The position numbers were made by a program, and so were the translations under genes. A DNA stretch of 58,890 bases, taken from positions 1 through 58,890 of the forward strand of contig JAEWGI010000048.1 in assembly GCA_023388355.1 (NCBI GenBank). The letters run 5' to 3'. Under the pieces are notes generated by a model that did no database searches, was not told where the DNA came from, and was given only the letters and a program-made list of their open reading frames with translations. Of the stretch, positions 27,188-35,790 are shown piece after piece; position 1 is the first letter of the stretch; each line of letters opens with the position of its first letter. Source of the DNA: Pseudomonadota bacterium (GTDB lineage: Bacteria > Pseudomonadota > Gammaproteobacteria > Xanthomonadales > Xanthomonadaceae).

Positions 27188-28114
27188 TCAGGACAGCGGC
27201 GGGTCGCCCAGTCCGGCGGCCGCGTACAGCCGCCGCCGCGTGAGCGGACCGAAGCGCAGGTGCACGCAGAGGTCGGCCAGCGCATCGGCGTCGGCGTCGG
27301 CGCGTACGAACCGCGGTGCCGCCGCCCCGAGCGGAGCCTCGCGCGAGATCGTGGTCAGCTGCCGGTACAGCAGCGCCTGCGCCCGGTGCAGGCGCAGCTT
27401 CGCCGCCGCCTGCGCGGCGCCGCGAAAGCGCAGGAAGCCGACCTCGTCCACGCGCGCTAGCAGCGCGTCGAGGCTGCCGAAGTGGGCCAGCAGCACCGCC
27501 GCGGTCTTGGCGCCGATGCCGGGTACGCCGGGGATGTTGTCGATCGCATCGCCGCACAGCGCCAGGTAGTCGGCGATCTGGTGCGCGTCCACGCCGTGCC
27601 GCGCGCGCACGCCGGCCGCGCCCCAGCGCTGGCCGCGGGCGAAATCCCACTGTTCGTCGTGGCCGTCGAGCAACTGCGACAGGTCCTTGTCGGCCGACAC
27701 GATCACGCCGCGGTGGCCGTGCGCGCGGGCGTGGTGCAGGGCGCTGCCGATCAGGTCGTCGGCCTCGTACTCGCCGTCGGCCAGCGGATTGAGCCCCAGC
27801 GCCGCGACCAGCGCCTTGCAGTGGCCGAACTGGCGCCGCAGCTCCTCCGGCGCCGGCGGCCGGTTGGCCTTGTAGGCCGGGTACAGCGCGTTGCGGAAGC
27901 AGCTGTCGAGCGCCTCGTCGAACGCGATCGCGATGTGCCGCGGGCGTTCGCGCTCCAGCAGGTCGAGCACGAAGCGTGCGAAGCCCTGGACCGCGTTGCA
28001 GGGCTGGCCGTCGGCGTCGCGGAACTCGTCCGGCATCGAATGCCAGGCGCGGAACACGTACAGGCTGGCGTCGACCAGGTAAAGCGGGACGCCCGCGGGC
28101 GGCGCCACGCTCAC
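27188..28114 (-). CDS. 5'-3' exonuclease / flap endonuclease (PolI N-domain-like)
   Basis: 308-residue FEN-type nuclease like the N-terminal domain of DNA polymerase I and E. coli ExoIX (Xni). Metal-binding acidic residues occur in LYLVDASLYVFRAWH, IAIAFDEALDSCFRN, YEADDLIGSAL and VSADKDLSQLL, followed by CGDAIDNIPGVPGIGAKTAAVLL, which is the helix-3-turn-helix DNA-binding motif. The arch region with PAYKANRPPAPEEL is present. It overlaps the nitroreductase gene end by 4 bases at 28111-28114. Confidence 0.92.
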   Translation of the reverse strand: MSVAPPAGVPLYLVDASLYVFRAWHSMPDEFRDADGQPCNAVQGFARFVLDLLERERPRHIAIAFDEALDSCFRNALYPAYKANRPPAPEELRRQFGHCKALVAALGLNPLADGEYEADDLIGSALHHARAHGHRGVIVSADKDLSQLLDGHDEQWDFARGQRWGAAGVRARHGVDAHQIADYLALCGDAIDNIPGVPGIGAKTAAVLLAHFGSLDALLARVDEVGFLRFRGAAQAAAKLRLHRAQALLYRQLTTISREAPLGAAAPRFVRADADADALADLCVHLRFGPLTRRRLYAAAGLGDPPLS

Positions 28115-28671
28115 AGGACCAGGTCGGACAGCAGCGTGCGCGGGTCCGGGCGCTCGCGCTCCGGCGCCTGCGCGGTGGGGGTGCCGATGTGGACGAAGCC
28201 GAGCACCCGCTCGTGTGCGGACAGGCCGAGCAGGGCGCGCACGTCGTCGTCGTAGGCCGGCCAGCCGGTCAGCCAGCTGGCGCCGAAGCCCAGCGACTGC
28301 GCCGCCTGGAGCAGGGCAAAGCAGGCGCTGCCGGCGCTGAGCAGGCGCTCCTGTTCGGGAATCTGCCGGTCCTGGGGATCCAGCACCGCGATCACCACCA
28401 CCACCACCGGCGCCAGGCTGAAGCGCTGCCGGTCCTTGTCGAGCACCGCGGCGCTGGCGTCCGGGTCGCGGCGCGCGGCGATCGCGGCCACGGCTTCCCC
28501 CAGCCGGTCGCGGACCGGACCGGCGATGCGCAGGAACCTGAACGGAACGCGCTTGCCGTGGTCGGGCACGCGCACCGCCGAACGCAGCATGCGCAGCAGT
28601 GTGGTTTCGTCCGGACCCGGCTCCGCGAGCAGCCTGGCGGGCACGGAACGACGAAAGTCGAGGGGAATCAT
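28111..28671 (-). CDS. Nitroreductase family protein (YdjA-like)
   Basis: 186-residue FMN-dependent nitroreductase-fold protein: RSVPARLL near the N-terminus, APVVVVVIAVLD, the GSACFALLQAAQSLGFGASWLTGW helix typical of small nitroreductases, and the C-terminal VLGFVHIGTP. It is short, as in the YdjA subgroup. Physiological substrate unknown. The ATG at 28671 was used; the frame continues upstream to another start about 20-30 residues earlier but MIPLDFRRSVP is a typical family N-terminus. Confidence 0.88.
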   Translation of the reverse strand: MIPLDFRRSVPARLLAEPGPDETTLLRMLRSAVRVPDHGKRVPFRFLRIAGPVRDRLGEAVAAIAARRDPDASAAVLDKDRQRFSLAPVVVVVIAVLDPQDRQIPEQERLLSAGSACFALLQAAQSLGFGASWLTGWPAYDDDVRALLGLSAHERVLGFVHIGTPTAQAPERERPDPRTLLSDLVL

Positions 28672-28767
28672 GTCGGGGGTGGAGGTATTTGCGGATCCAG
28701 TCACAGACGCGTCGTCACTTAGGCAGAATGATGTCATGGCGTACAACCCCTGCATTGTCCTCCTAAA

Positions 28768-31221
28768 ATGACACTCCGTGCCGTTCCGACAGGTTTCCCG
28801 CCGGGCCGCGCAGGTTCCCTGCACGCGCCGTCGCGCGTTCTGGAATCGCTCCGCCACGAGGCGGTGACCGAACTGGGCGGCGTGCTGTCGGGCTTCTGGA
28901 GCGGAATCGAGGAGCAGGTGCGGCTGGCCGCGCTGGCCGGCCACGACTACGTCTCCGTGCAGGAGGACCGGGTTGCGGTGATGGCGCTGAGCCATCGCGC
29001 GCTGGAGCTGGCCACCCGCTTCCGCGAAGCGATCGAAAAGGAGTTCGCGCGCTGGGAGGAGTCGTCCGATTCGCCGCAGCGCGAGCGCTCGCTGACGCTG
29101 ATGTCCGAGTCGGAGCTGGAAATCCACCTGGCCGGGCAGCAGATCACCGAACTGCTCGACCACCAGTTCCTGCATCCGCTGACCCAGCTCGACGAGCGCC
29201 TGCGCCAGCTGTCGGCCGCGCTGGGCGTCAACCGCCGGCGCCCGAACCCGCTGCGGCCGGAAGTGGCGGTGACGGCCTTCGTTTCGCTGTTCGAAGCGGA
29301 CGACCTCACCACCGGCCTGCGCTCGATGGTGTTCCAGCAGTTCGACAAGCGCCTGCCCAAGGTGCTCGGCGAACTCTACGAAAAGGCCAATGCGATCCTC
29401 GACGCCGCCGCGTTCTCCGGGACGGCGTCGAACCAGTCCGCGCGCCAGCAGCCGCGCGGCCGCGCGCCGGCGCCGCAGGCCAGCGAGGGCGACGATGACT
29501 GGGTGCCCGACGGCGGCACCGTTCCGCACCTGGGCGGCAGCGCAGGCGGCGCTGCGGCGGGCCAGGATGCTCACGGCGGGGGCTACGACGCAGGCCCGGG
29601 CGGCGGCGCCCCGGCATCGTATTCCGGGGGACGGTCCGGGCAGGGAAGCGGGGTCCCGTCCGGCGGCGAGGCGGCGGCTACCGGCCGGGTGCGCGACCAG
29701 GTGGTGGCCGAGGCGCTGGCCGCCGGCCGTCCGCTGCGCTACCGCGACCTGGTCCGCGACCAGCTGCGCGCCTGGCGCGCCCGCGACACGGACCAGGAGC
29801 CGGCGATCGCCGATTCCAAGGGCGGCATGGTTGCGCCCGACGCGCTGCCAGGCGGGGGCCACGTGCTGGGCACGGCCGACCTGCTCAACCTCGCCTCGCT
29901 GCTGCAGGGCGACGATCCGGAGCCGTTCGAGAAGGTGCTGGCCGGCGAGGACGGGCGGCCGCTGGCGGACGTGATCCGCCACGCCCTGCTCAGCGGCGTG
30001 CGCCAGATCGGCTTCGATCCGGCCAATACCCATTTCAGCGGCGACGAGGAGGACGCGATCGATCTGGTCGGGATCCTGTTCCAGTCGCTGTTCGACGCCA
30101 ACGACCTGGTGGGCGATGCGCGCCAGCTGTACGGCAAGCTGGTGGTGCCCTATCTGAAGGTCGCGCTGACCGACGATTCGCTGTTCAACCGCCGCAGCCA
30201 CCCCGCGCGGCGGCTGCTGGACGCGGTCACCGAGGCTTGCGACGGCAACGAGGGCAAGACCCCGCAGGACCAGGAAACCCTCAACCAGGCCGGCCACGCC
30301 GTCGACCGCGTGGTGGGCGAGTACGGCGAGGACCAGGCGATCTTCGAACTGGCCGCGTCCGAGCTGCGCGACCACCTCGACCAGCAGCGCCGGCGCGCCG
30401 AGCTGACCGAGAAGCGCGCCGCCGAAGCCATCCACGGCCGCGAGCGGCTGCAGCAGGCGCGCCGCAGCGCCAGCGACCTGGTGGGGTCGCGCCTGTCGGG
30501 CCGCAGCATGACCGCCGCGGTGGCGCATTTCCTCGACCGCCACTGGCGCCACTACCTCACCCAGACCTGGCTGCGCGACGGCCCGGATTCGCAGCGCCAC
30601 CTGTCCGCGATCAACCTCGGCGATTCGATGGTGCAGGTCGATGCCGACGCTGCCGAAGTGCGCGGCACGGTGGTGGCCGGACAGCTGCTCGCGCTGCAGG
30701 TGCCGCTGGGCGAGTGCTATGCCAGCTGCGGCATGGAGGCGACCGCGGCGCGCGACGCGATGGCGCGGATCATCTCCGCGCTGGCCCTGCCGGATACGCC
30801 GCGCACGGTGCACCAGCCGCAGCACGACGACCAGGCCGAAGCCCCCGACGGGGCGGACGACGGCGTGCTGCGCGTGGCCGGCGGCAGCGCGCAGCTGGCG
30901 TTCGACCCGGCGATCGCCGGGCGCATGCGCCGGCTGCGGGTCGGCCAGGGCCTGCGCCTGGTGGACGAGGACGGCCATGAAAGCGCCGGCCGGATCGCCT
31001 GGATCAGCCCGCTGACCGGCCGCTTCCTGATCGTCAACCGGCGCGGCGTGCGCAAGCTGGTGGTGTCGCCCGAAGAGCTGGCGGTGATGGTCGCCGAGGG
31101 GCGCGCCCAGGTGCGCTCGGTCGACGCGCCCTTCGACGAGGCGATGAAGCAGCTGTGGCAGCGCATCAACGCCACCTCGGCCGAAGTGGCCGATCCCGAT
31201 CGGGCCAACGGCACCGCCTGA
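28768..31221 (+). CDS. DUF1631 family protein
   Basis: 817-residue cytoplasmic protein of the DUF1631 family. Region 1-220 is helical (LESLRHEAVTELGGVLSGFW ... DLTTGLRSMVFQQFDKRLPKVLGELYEKANAILD). Residues ~220-310 are a Gly/Ala/Pro-rich low-complexity linker. Residues ~310-640 are again helical, with HYLTQTWLRDG near the end. The last ~110 residues (RLRVGQGLRLVDEDGHESAGRIAWI, GRFLIVNRRGVRKLVVSPEELA) look like a degenerate PilZ-type beta-barrel, without an obvious RxxxR cyclic di-GMP motif. Function is not known to me. It begins 96 bases from the divergent nitroreductase gene. Confidence 0.85.
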   Translation: MTLRAVPTGFPPGRAGSLHAPSRVLESLRHEAVTELGGVLSGFWSGIEEQVRLAALAGHDYVSVQEDRVAVMALSHRALELATRFREAIEKEFARWEESSDSPQRERSLTLMSESELEIHLAGQQITELLDHQFLHPLTQLDERLRQLSAALGVNRRRPNPLRPEVAVTAFVSLFEADDLTTGLRSMVFQQFDKRLPKVLGELYEKANAILDAAAFSGTASNQSARQQPRGRAPAPQASEGDDDWVPDGGTVPHLGGSAGGAAAGQDAHGGGYDAGPGGGAPASYSGGRSGQGSGVPSGGEAAATGRVRDQVVAEALAAGRPLRYRDLVRDQLRAWRARDTDQEPAIADSKGGMVAPDALPGGGHVLGTADLLNLASLLQGDDPEPFEKVLAGEDGRPLADVIRHALLSGVRQIGFDPANTHFSGDEEDAIDLVGILFQSLFDANDLVGDARQLYGKLVVPYLKVALTDDSLFNRRSHPARRLLDAVTEACDGNEGKTPQDQETLNQAGHAVDRVVGEYGEDQAIFELAASELRDHLDQQRRRAELTEKRAAEAIHGRERLQQARRSASDLVGSRLSGRSMTAAVAHFLDRHWRHYLTQTWLRDGPDSQRHLSAINLGDSMVQVDADAAEVRGTVVAGQLLALQVPLGECYASCGMEATAARDAMARIISALALPDTPRTVHQPQHDDQAEAPDGADDGVLRVAGGSAQLAFDPAIAGRMRRLRVGQGLRLVDEDGHESAGRIAWISPLTGRFLIVNRRGVRKLVVSPEELAVMVAEGRAQVRSVDAPFDEAMKQLWQRINATSAEVADPDRANGTA

Positions 31222-31334
31222 GGTCTCCCGCCCCAGCGCGACGGTATCAATCGATCCCATCCGCGGCGACACCTGCGCGTCGCGTCCGCCATGCCGATTC
31301 GCTACGATGGCGCGGACAATCGCGGGAGGGGTAC

Positions 31335-32435
31335 ATGGCGGTGATCATCGGGGTGGCGCGGGAAAGCGCGCTGGGCGAACGGCGCGTCGCGCTGACGCCG
31401 GAAACGGCGAAGAAGCTGGTCGCGGCCGGCGCCAGCGTGCGCGTGCAGCGCGGCCTGGGCGCGCTGGCGCGGTTTCCGGACCAGGCCTATGCCGATGCCG
31501 GCGCGGAGCTGGTCGACGGCGACGTGCTGGCCGATGCCGACCTGGTGCTGTGCGTGCAGCCGCCGCCCGCCGAGGCGATCGCGACGATGAAGCCGGGCGC
31601 GGCCCTGGTCGGCGCACTGCATCCGCAGGCCGACGAGGCGCGCGCGACCGCGATCCGCGAACGCGGCATCGTCGCCTTCCCGCTCGAGCGGCTGCCGCGC
31701 ACCACCCGCGCCCAGGCCATGGACATCCTCAGCTCACAGGCGGGCATGGCGGGCTACAAGGCGGTGCTGATCGCCGCCCAGCTGGCACCGCGTTTCTTCC
31801 CGATGCTCACCACCGCCGCCGGCACCATCCGTCCGTCGAAGGTGCTGATCGTCGGCGCCGGCGTGGCCGGCCTGCAGGCGGTGGCCACCGCGCGGCGGCT
31901 GGGCGCGCAGGTCGAGTGCTTCGACGTGCGCCCGGAAACCCGCGAGCAGATCGAGTCGCTGGGCGGGAAGTTCCTCGACCTTGGCGTGAGCGCGGCCGGC
32001 GAGGGCGGCTACGCGCGCCAGCTCACCGACGAGGAGCGCGCGCTGCAGCAGCAGCGCCTGGCCGAACACCTCAAGGGCATCGACGTGATCGTGTGCACCG
32101 CGGCGGTGCCCGGGCGTCCGGCGCCGAAGATCGTCAGCCAGGCGATGGTGGCCGGGATGAAGCCGGGCAGCGTGATCGTCGACCTGGCCGCCGAGACCGG
32201 CGGCAACTGCGAAGCCACCCGGCGCGGCGAAAACGTGGAGACCGACAACGGCGTGGTCGTGTCCGGTCCGCTCGACCTCGCCAGCATGGGCGCGCTGCAC
32301 GCCAGCGAGATGTTCGCCCGCAACCTCTACAACTTCACCTCGCTGCTGCTGGTCGAGGGGGCGCTCGCGTTCGACTGGGGCGACGAGCTGCTGGCGAAGA
32401 CGGTCTGGCCGGAGCGCGAAGCGGCGGCGGGGTGA
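31335..32435 (+). CDS. pntAA: NAD(P) transhydrogenase subunit alpha part 1 (NAD-binding domain I)
   Basis: 366 residues covering the soluble NAD(H)-binding domain of the proton-translocating transhydrogenase: start GVARESALGERRVALTPETA, the alanine-dehydrogenase-like fold, SSQAGMAGYKAVLIAA, the Rossmann motif VLIVGAGVAGLQAVATARRLGA, and the dI loop VVSGPLDLASMGALHAS. Start ATG at 31335 has GGGAGGGG 5-10 bases upstream. In other bacteria with split alpha subunits this gene is directly followed by pntAB and pntB; here those lie 1.6 kb downstream with three opposite-strand genes in between. Confidence 0.95.
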   Translation: MAVIIGVARESALGERRVALTPETAKKLVAAGASVRVQRGLGALARFPDQAYADAGAELVDGDVLADADLVLCVQPPPAEAIATMKPGAALVGALHPQADEARATAIRERGIVAFPLERLPRTTRAQAMDILSSQAGMAGYKAVLIAAQLAPRFFPMLTTAAGTIRPSKVLIVGAGVAGLQAVATARRLGAQVECFDVRPETREQIESLGGKFLDLGVSAAGEGGYARQLTDEERALQQQRLAEHLKGIDVIVCTAAVPGRPAPKIVSQAMVAGMKPGSVIVDLAAETGGNCEATRRGENVETDNGVVVSGPLDLASMGALHASEMFARNLYNFTSLLLVEGALAFDWGDELLAKTVWPEREAAAG

Positions 32436-32498
32436 TCCCCTGGCCGGGACCCGGGAACCGGGGGAAACCGGCTGGCTGCGCTGTCAGGGCGAGCGCGG

Positions 32499-32927
32499 TC
32501 AGGGCGAGGGGTCGCGCGCGGGGTGGGCTTCGACCCAGGCCTTGCGTTCGGCCGGGGACATCGCCTTCCAGCGCTTGACCATGGCCTTGCGTTCGCCCTC
32601 GGGCAGGCCGCGGATGTGCTCGAACAGGGCGCGTGCCTGTGCGCGCTTCTCCGGCGGCATGTCGCGCCAGCGCTTCATGCCGTGGCGCGCGTGTTCGCGC
32701 TGTTCCGGCGTCATCGACTGCCAGCGTCGGGCGTGTTCGAGCATGTGCCGGCGCTTCTCCGGAGGGCTGTTGTCCCAGCGCTGGCGCACCGGCGCCAGCA
32801 GCAGCTCGCGCTGCTCCGCGCTGAGCTGGTTCCAGTTCGGCAGCGGCGCGGGTTCGGCCGACTGCGCCGCGGCGGCCAGGGGCATGACGGCGAGGAACAA
32901 GGCGAGCAGGCAGGTTCGTGCGGACAT
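32499..32927 (-). CDS. DUF3106 periplasmic protein
   Basis: 142 residues with a signal peptide (CLLALFLAVMPLAAAAQS). The mature protein consists of repeated short helices of the type W..L(S/T)PEQRE: WNQLSAEQRELL, WDNSPPEKRRHM, WQSMTPEQREHA, WRDMPPEKRAQA, WKAMSPAERKAW. This is the DUF3106 pattern, related in style to Spy/CpxP-like periplasmic repeat proteins. It is the last gene of the sigma factor-membrane protein-DUF3106 set and could be a target or modulator of that signalling unit. Confidence 0.88.
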   Translation of the reverse strand: MSARTCLLALFLAVMPLAAAAQSAEPAPLPNWNQLSAEQRELLLAPVRQRWDNSPPEKRRHMLEHARRWQSMTPEQREHARHGMKRWRDMPPEKRAQARALFEHIRGLPEGERKAMVKRWKAMSPAERKAWVEAHPARDPSP

Positions 32928-32930
32928 GGG

Positions 32931-33299
32931 TCACTCCATCGCAAGCAGATCGGCATCGCGCGAGGCGAGCCAGACGTAGAACTCGGGGTTCTGGTCGAGG
33001 TCGTCGAGCACCGCCTCGATACCGGGGGCGACGACCGCCGGGGCGGCCGCGGATGCCGGCGGCGGCGCGTCGTTGATCGAGCGCAGGCCGAAGCCGAGCC
33101 CGGCGGCCACCACCAGCAGCGAGGCGAAGGCGGCCGCAGGCAGGCGCCAGCGCGTGGGCCGGGCGGGCGTCTCCAGCGCCGCGTGGCGGCGGCGGTGCAG
33201 CTGGGCCATGGTTGCGGCCGAGACCTGCGCCAAGGCATCGGCGTGGGCGCCGCGCGCGGTCTGGTCGAAGCGGGCCTGGCCCGGGTCGTGGTTGTTCAT
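32931..33299 (-). CDS. Single-pass membrane protein, possible anti-sigma factor
   Basis: 122 residues: a cytoplasmic N-terminus with QVSAATMAQLHRRRHAAL, one transmembrane segment (WRLPAAAFASLLVVAAGLGFGL), an Ala/Pro-rich linker and a C-terminal LDDLDQNPEFYVWLASRDADLLAME. The topology and position directly downstream of an ECF-type sigma factor (4-base overlap at 33296-33299) suggest an anti-sigma factor, but no zinc HxxxCxxC motif is visible. It ends just before the DUF3106 gene (3 bases). Confidence 0.7.
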   Translation of the reverse strand: MNNHDPGQARFDQTARGAHADALAQVSAATMAQLHRRRHAALETPARPTRWRLPAAAFASLLVVAAGLGFGLRSINDAPPPASAAAPAVVAPGIEAVLDDLDQNPEFYVWLASRDADLLAME

Positions 33300-33847
33300 C
33301 GGAATTCCTCCAGCTGCCTTTGCAGGGCTTCGCGGGCGCGGAACAGGTGGGTTTTCACCGAGCCCTCGCTGCAGCCCATGATTCTTGCGGTCGTTTCCAC
33401 GTCCATGTCCTCCAGCACCCGCAGGCTGAAGGCCTCGCGCTGGCGCGCCGGCAGTCCGCGCAGCGCCTGCGCCAGGCTGGCCCAGGCTTCGCGGCCGTCG
33501 TGGGCGCGCGAGGGATCGGGCGTGGCCTCGTCGGCCCAGTCGATTTCGCCGCCATCCGGGTCGCGCGCGTCGCTGAGCCATTTCAGGCGGAAGCTGCGCC
33601 GTCGCTGCACGTCGATGATCCGGCTGCGCAGCACCGCCCAGAACAGCGGCGTCCACTCGCCGGCTGGCCGGTCGCGGTAGCCGAGCATCTTCGCCATCGC
33701 GTCCTGGACCGCATCCAGCGCGTCCTCGCGATGGCGCAGTCCGGCCTCGGCGAAGCGGAAGGCGCGCGCCGAGACGCCGGCCAGGAACTGCTCCAGGGTG
33801 GCCGGGGCGGCGGCGGGCGGTGCGCTGGTCGGGTCCTGGACGTCCAC
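33296..33847 (-). CDS. RNA polymerase sigma factor, sigma-70 family (ECF type)
   Basis: About 183 residues. Region 2: FRFAEAGLRHREDALDAVQDAMAKML and PLFWAVLRSRIIDVQRRR. Region 4: LPARQREAFSLRVLEDMDVETTARIMGCSEGSVKTHLFRAREALQRQL, a typical helix-turn-helix for -35 recognition. The start is uncertain: GTG at 33847 puts TLEQFLAGVSARAFRF near the N-terminus as in related proteins; ATGs at 33913 and 33931 would add 22 or 28 residues. It heads a three-gene unit with a membrane protein and DUF3106 protein, lying in reverse orientation inside the pnt locus. Confidence 0.85.
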   Translation of the reverse strand: MDVQDPTSAPPAAAPATLEQFLAGVSARAFRFAEAGLRHREDALDAVQDAMAKMLGYRDRPAGEWTPLFWAVLRSRIIDVQRRRSFRLKWLSDARDPDGGEIDWADEATPDPSRAHDGREAWASLAQALRGLPARQREAFSLRVLEDMDVETTARIMGCSEGSVKTHLFRAREALQRQLEEFR

Positions 33848-34060
33848 GCGCTCCAGCCTAACCGCTGCCGCGCGCTCGGACACGCCGGCGCCCGCGCGCC
33901 GTTCCAGTCCCATGTGGTGTCCGCCGTCCATTCGCCAGTTGCAGCCGAAACGTCCTCAGTTGCCCGGTGAACGCGCGGCGGCGCCGGCGGTTGACGGTCG
34001 CTGTCCCGGTTCAGCCCCGGTTATGATGCTGCGCTCAGCAGAACAGCCGGGGAGCGGGGA

Positions 34061-34360
34061 ATGTCGGACGGGTTCGTGGCCTTGTACATCTTCATGCTGG
34101 CGGCCATTGCCGGCCACGTGATCATTTCGCGGGTGCCGGTGATCCTGCACACGCCGCTGATGTCGGGCAGCAACTTCATCCACGGCATCGTGCTGATCGG
34201 CGCGATGGTGGTGCTCGGCCACGCCGACACCACCGCCGAGAAGGTGATCGGCTTCATCGCGGTGCTGATGGGCGCGGGCAACGCCGCCGGCGGCTACGTG
34301 GTCACCGAGCGCATGCTGGAGATGTTCAAGCCGTCGAAGAAGCAGGAGCCGCGGGCATGA
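34061..34360 (+). CDS. pntAB: NAD(P) transhydrogenase subunit alpha part 2 (membrane domain)
   Basis: 99 residues with three transmembrane helices (ALYIFMLAAIAGHVIISRVP, FIHGIVLIGAMVVLGH, VIGFIAVLMGAGNAAGGYVV), matching the small PntAB membrane subunit of three-subunit transhydrogenases. HTPLMSGSNFIHGI is the conserved loop. It overlaps pntB by 4 bases (ATGA at 34357). GGGGAGCGGGG shortly before the ATG could serve as ribosome binding site. Confidence 0.95.
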   Translation: MSDGFVALYIFMLAAIAGHVIISRVPVILHTPLMSGSNFIHGIVLIGAMVVLGHADTTAEKVIGFIAVLMGAGNAAGGYVVTERMLEMFKPSKKQEPRA

Positions 34361-35757
34361 GCGGCGCGCAGATGGCCTACCTGGTGGTCGGCAGCAGCTA
34401 CCTGGTGGCCGCGACCCTGTTCCTGCTCGGCCTGCAGCGCATGGCCTCGCCGATGACCGCCCGCAGCGGCATCCGCTGGGCCGGTCTGGGCATGGTGATC
34501 GCGACCGTGGCCACGTTCTTCCTGCCGAATCTGCACAACATCCCGCTGATCGTGGCCGCGACCGCGATCGGCACCGCGGTGGCGTGGATCTCGGGCAAGA
34601 AGGTCGCGATCACCGACATGCCGCAGATGGTCGCGCTGTACAACGGCCTGGGCGGCGGTTCGGCTGCGGCGATCGGCGCGGTGGAGCTGCTGCGCTGGTC
34701 CTCGGCCGGGGCCGCGCCCGGGCCAGTGCCGCTGGTGCTGGGGCTGCTGGGCGCGCTGATCGGCTCGGTCGCGCTGTCGGGCTCGATCATCGCCTGGGCC
34801 AAGCTCGACGGGCGCATGGACAAGCGCTACGCCTTCCCCGGCATGCAGTTCTTCAACGCCCTGGTGGCGCTGGGAACGGTGGCGCTGGGCGTGGTGGTGG
34901 CGCTGTCGCTGGGGCTGCCGTGGATCGTGGTCTTTTTCGTGGCCGCGCTGGCGCTGGGCGTGCTGATGACGCTGCCGATCGGCGGCGCCGACATGCCGGT
35001 GGTGATCTCGCTGTACAACGCCTTCACCGGCCTGGCGGTCGCGTTCGAAGGCTATGTGCTGGGCAACGAGGCGCTGATCATCGCCGGCATGATGGTCGGC
35101 GCGGCGGGCATGCTGCTGACCCGGCTGATGGCCAAGGCGATGAACCGCTCAATCAGGAGCGTGCTGTTCTCCAACTTCGGCGGCGCCAGCGCCGAGGCGG
35201 CCGAGATCAGCGGTTCGCAGAAGCCGATCGAGGCCGCCGACGTGGCCGCGATGATGGCCTTCGCCGAGCGCGTGGTGATCGTGCCCGGCTACGGCCTGGC
35301 GGTGGCCCAGGCCCAGCACAAGATATGGGAGCTCACCCAGCGCCTGGTCGAGCGCGGGGTGAAGGTGAAGTTCGCGATCCATCCGGTGGCCGGGCGCATG
35401 CCCGGGCACATGAACGTGCTGCTGGCCGAGGCCGGCGTGCCCTACGACATGATCGCGGACATGGACGACATCAACCCGGAGTTCGCCAACACCGATGTCT
35501 CGCTGGTGATCGGCGCCAACGACGTGGTCAATCCGGTCGCCAAGACCGATCCGGCCAGCCCGATCTACGGCATGCCGATCCTGGACGTGGTGAATTCGAA
35601 GAACACGATCGTGATCAAGCGCGGCAAGGGGACGGGGTTTGCCGGCATCGAGAACGCGCTGTTCTACGCCGACAACACGCGCATGCTGTACGGCGACGGC
35701 GCGGCGATGGCCAATGCGCTGGTGAGCGAACTCAAGGCGCTCGACGGCGGGCACTGA
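34357..35757 (+). CDS. pntB: NAD(P) transhydrogenase subunit beta
   Basis: 466-residue PntB. The N-terminal half holds eight or nine membrane helices that form the proton channel with PntAB; loops such as MPQMVALYNGLGGGSAAAIGAVEL and MPVVISLYNAFTGLAVAFEGY are highly conserved. The C-terminal NADP(H)-binding domain III starts near EAADVAAMMAFAERVVIVPGYG with the inverted Rossmann motif GYGLAVAQAQHK, and ends with FAGIENALFYADNTRMLYGD. Full length. Together with pntAA and pntAB it makes NADPH at the expense of the proton gradient. Confidence 0.97.
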   Translation: MSGAQMAYLVVGSSYLVAATLFLLGLQRMASPMTARSGIRWAGLGMVIATVATFFLPNLHNIPLIVAATAIGTAVAWISGKKVAITDMPQMVALYNGLGGGSAAAIGAVELLRWSSAGAAPGPVPLVLGLLGALIGSVALSGSIIAWAKLDGRMDKRYAFPGMQFFNALVALGTVALGVVVALSLGLPWIVVFFVAALALGVLMTLPIGGADMPVVISLYNAFTGLAVAFEGYVLGNEALIIAGMMVGAAGMLLTRLMAKAMNRSIRSVLFSNFGGASAEAAEISGSQKPIEAADVAAMMAFAERVVIVPGYGLAVAQAQHKIWELTQRLVERGVKVKFAIHPVAGRMPGHMNVLLAEAGVPYDMIADMDDINPEFANTDVSLVIGANDVVNPVAKTDPASPIYGMPILDVVNSKNTIVIKRGKGTGFAGIENALFYADNTRMLYGDGAAMANALVSELKALDGGH

Positions 35758-35790
35758 CGCACGGCGCCCGCGCGCCGCGCGCGGGGTGGA

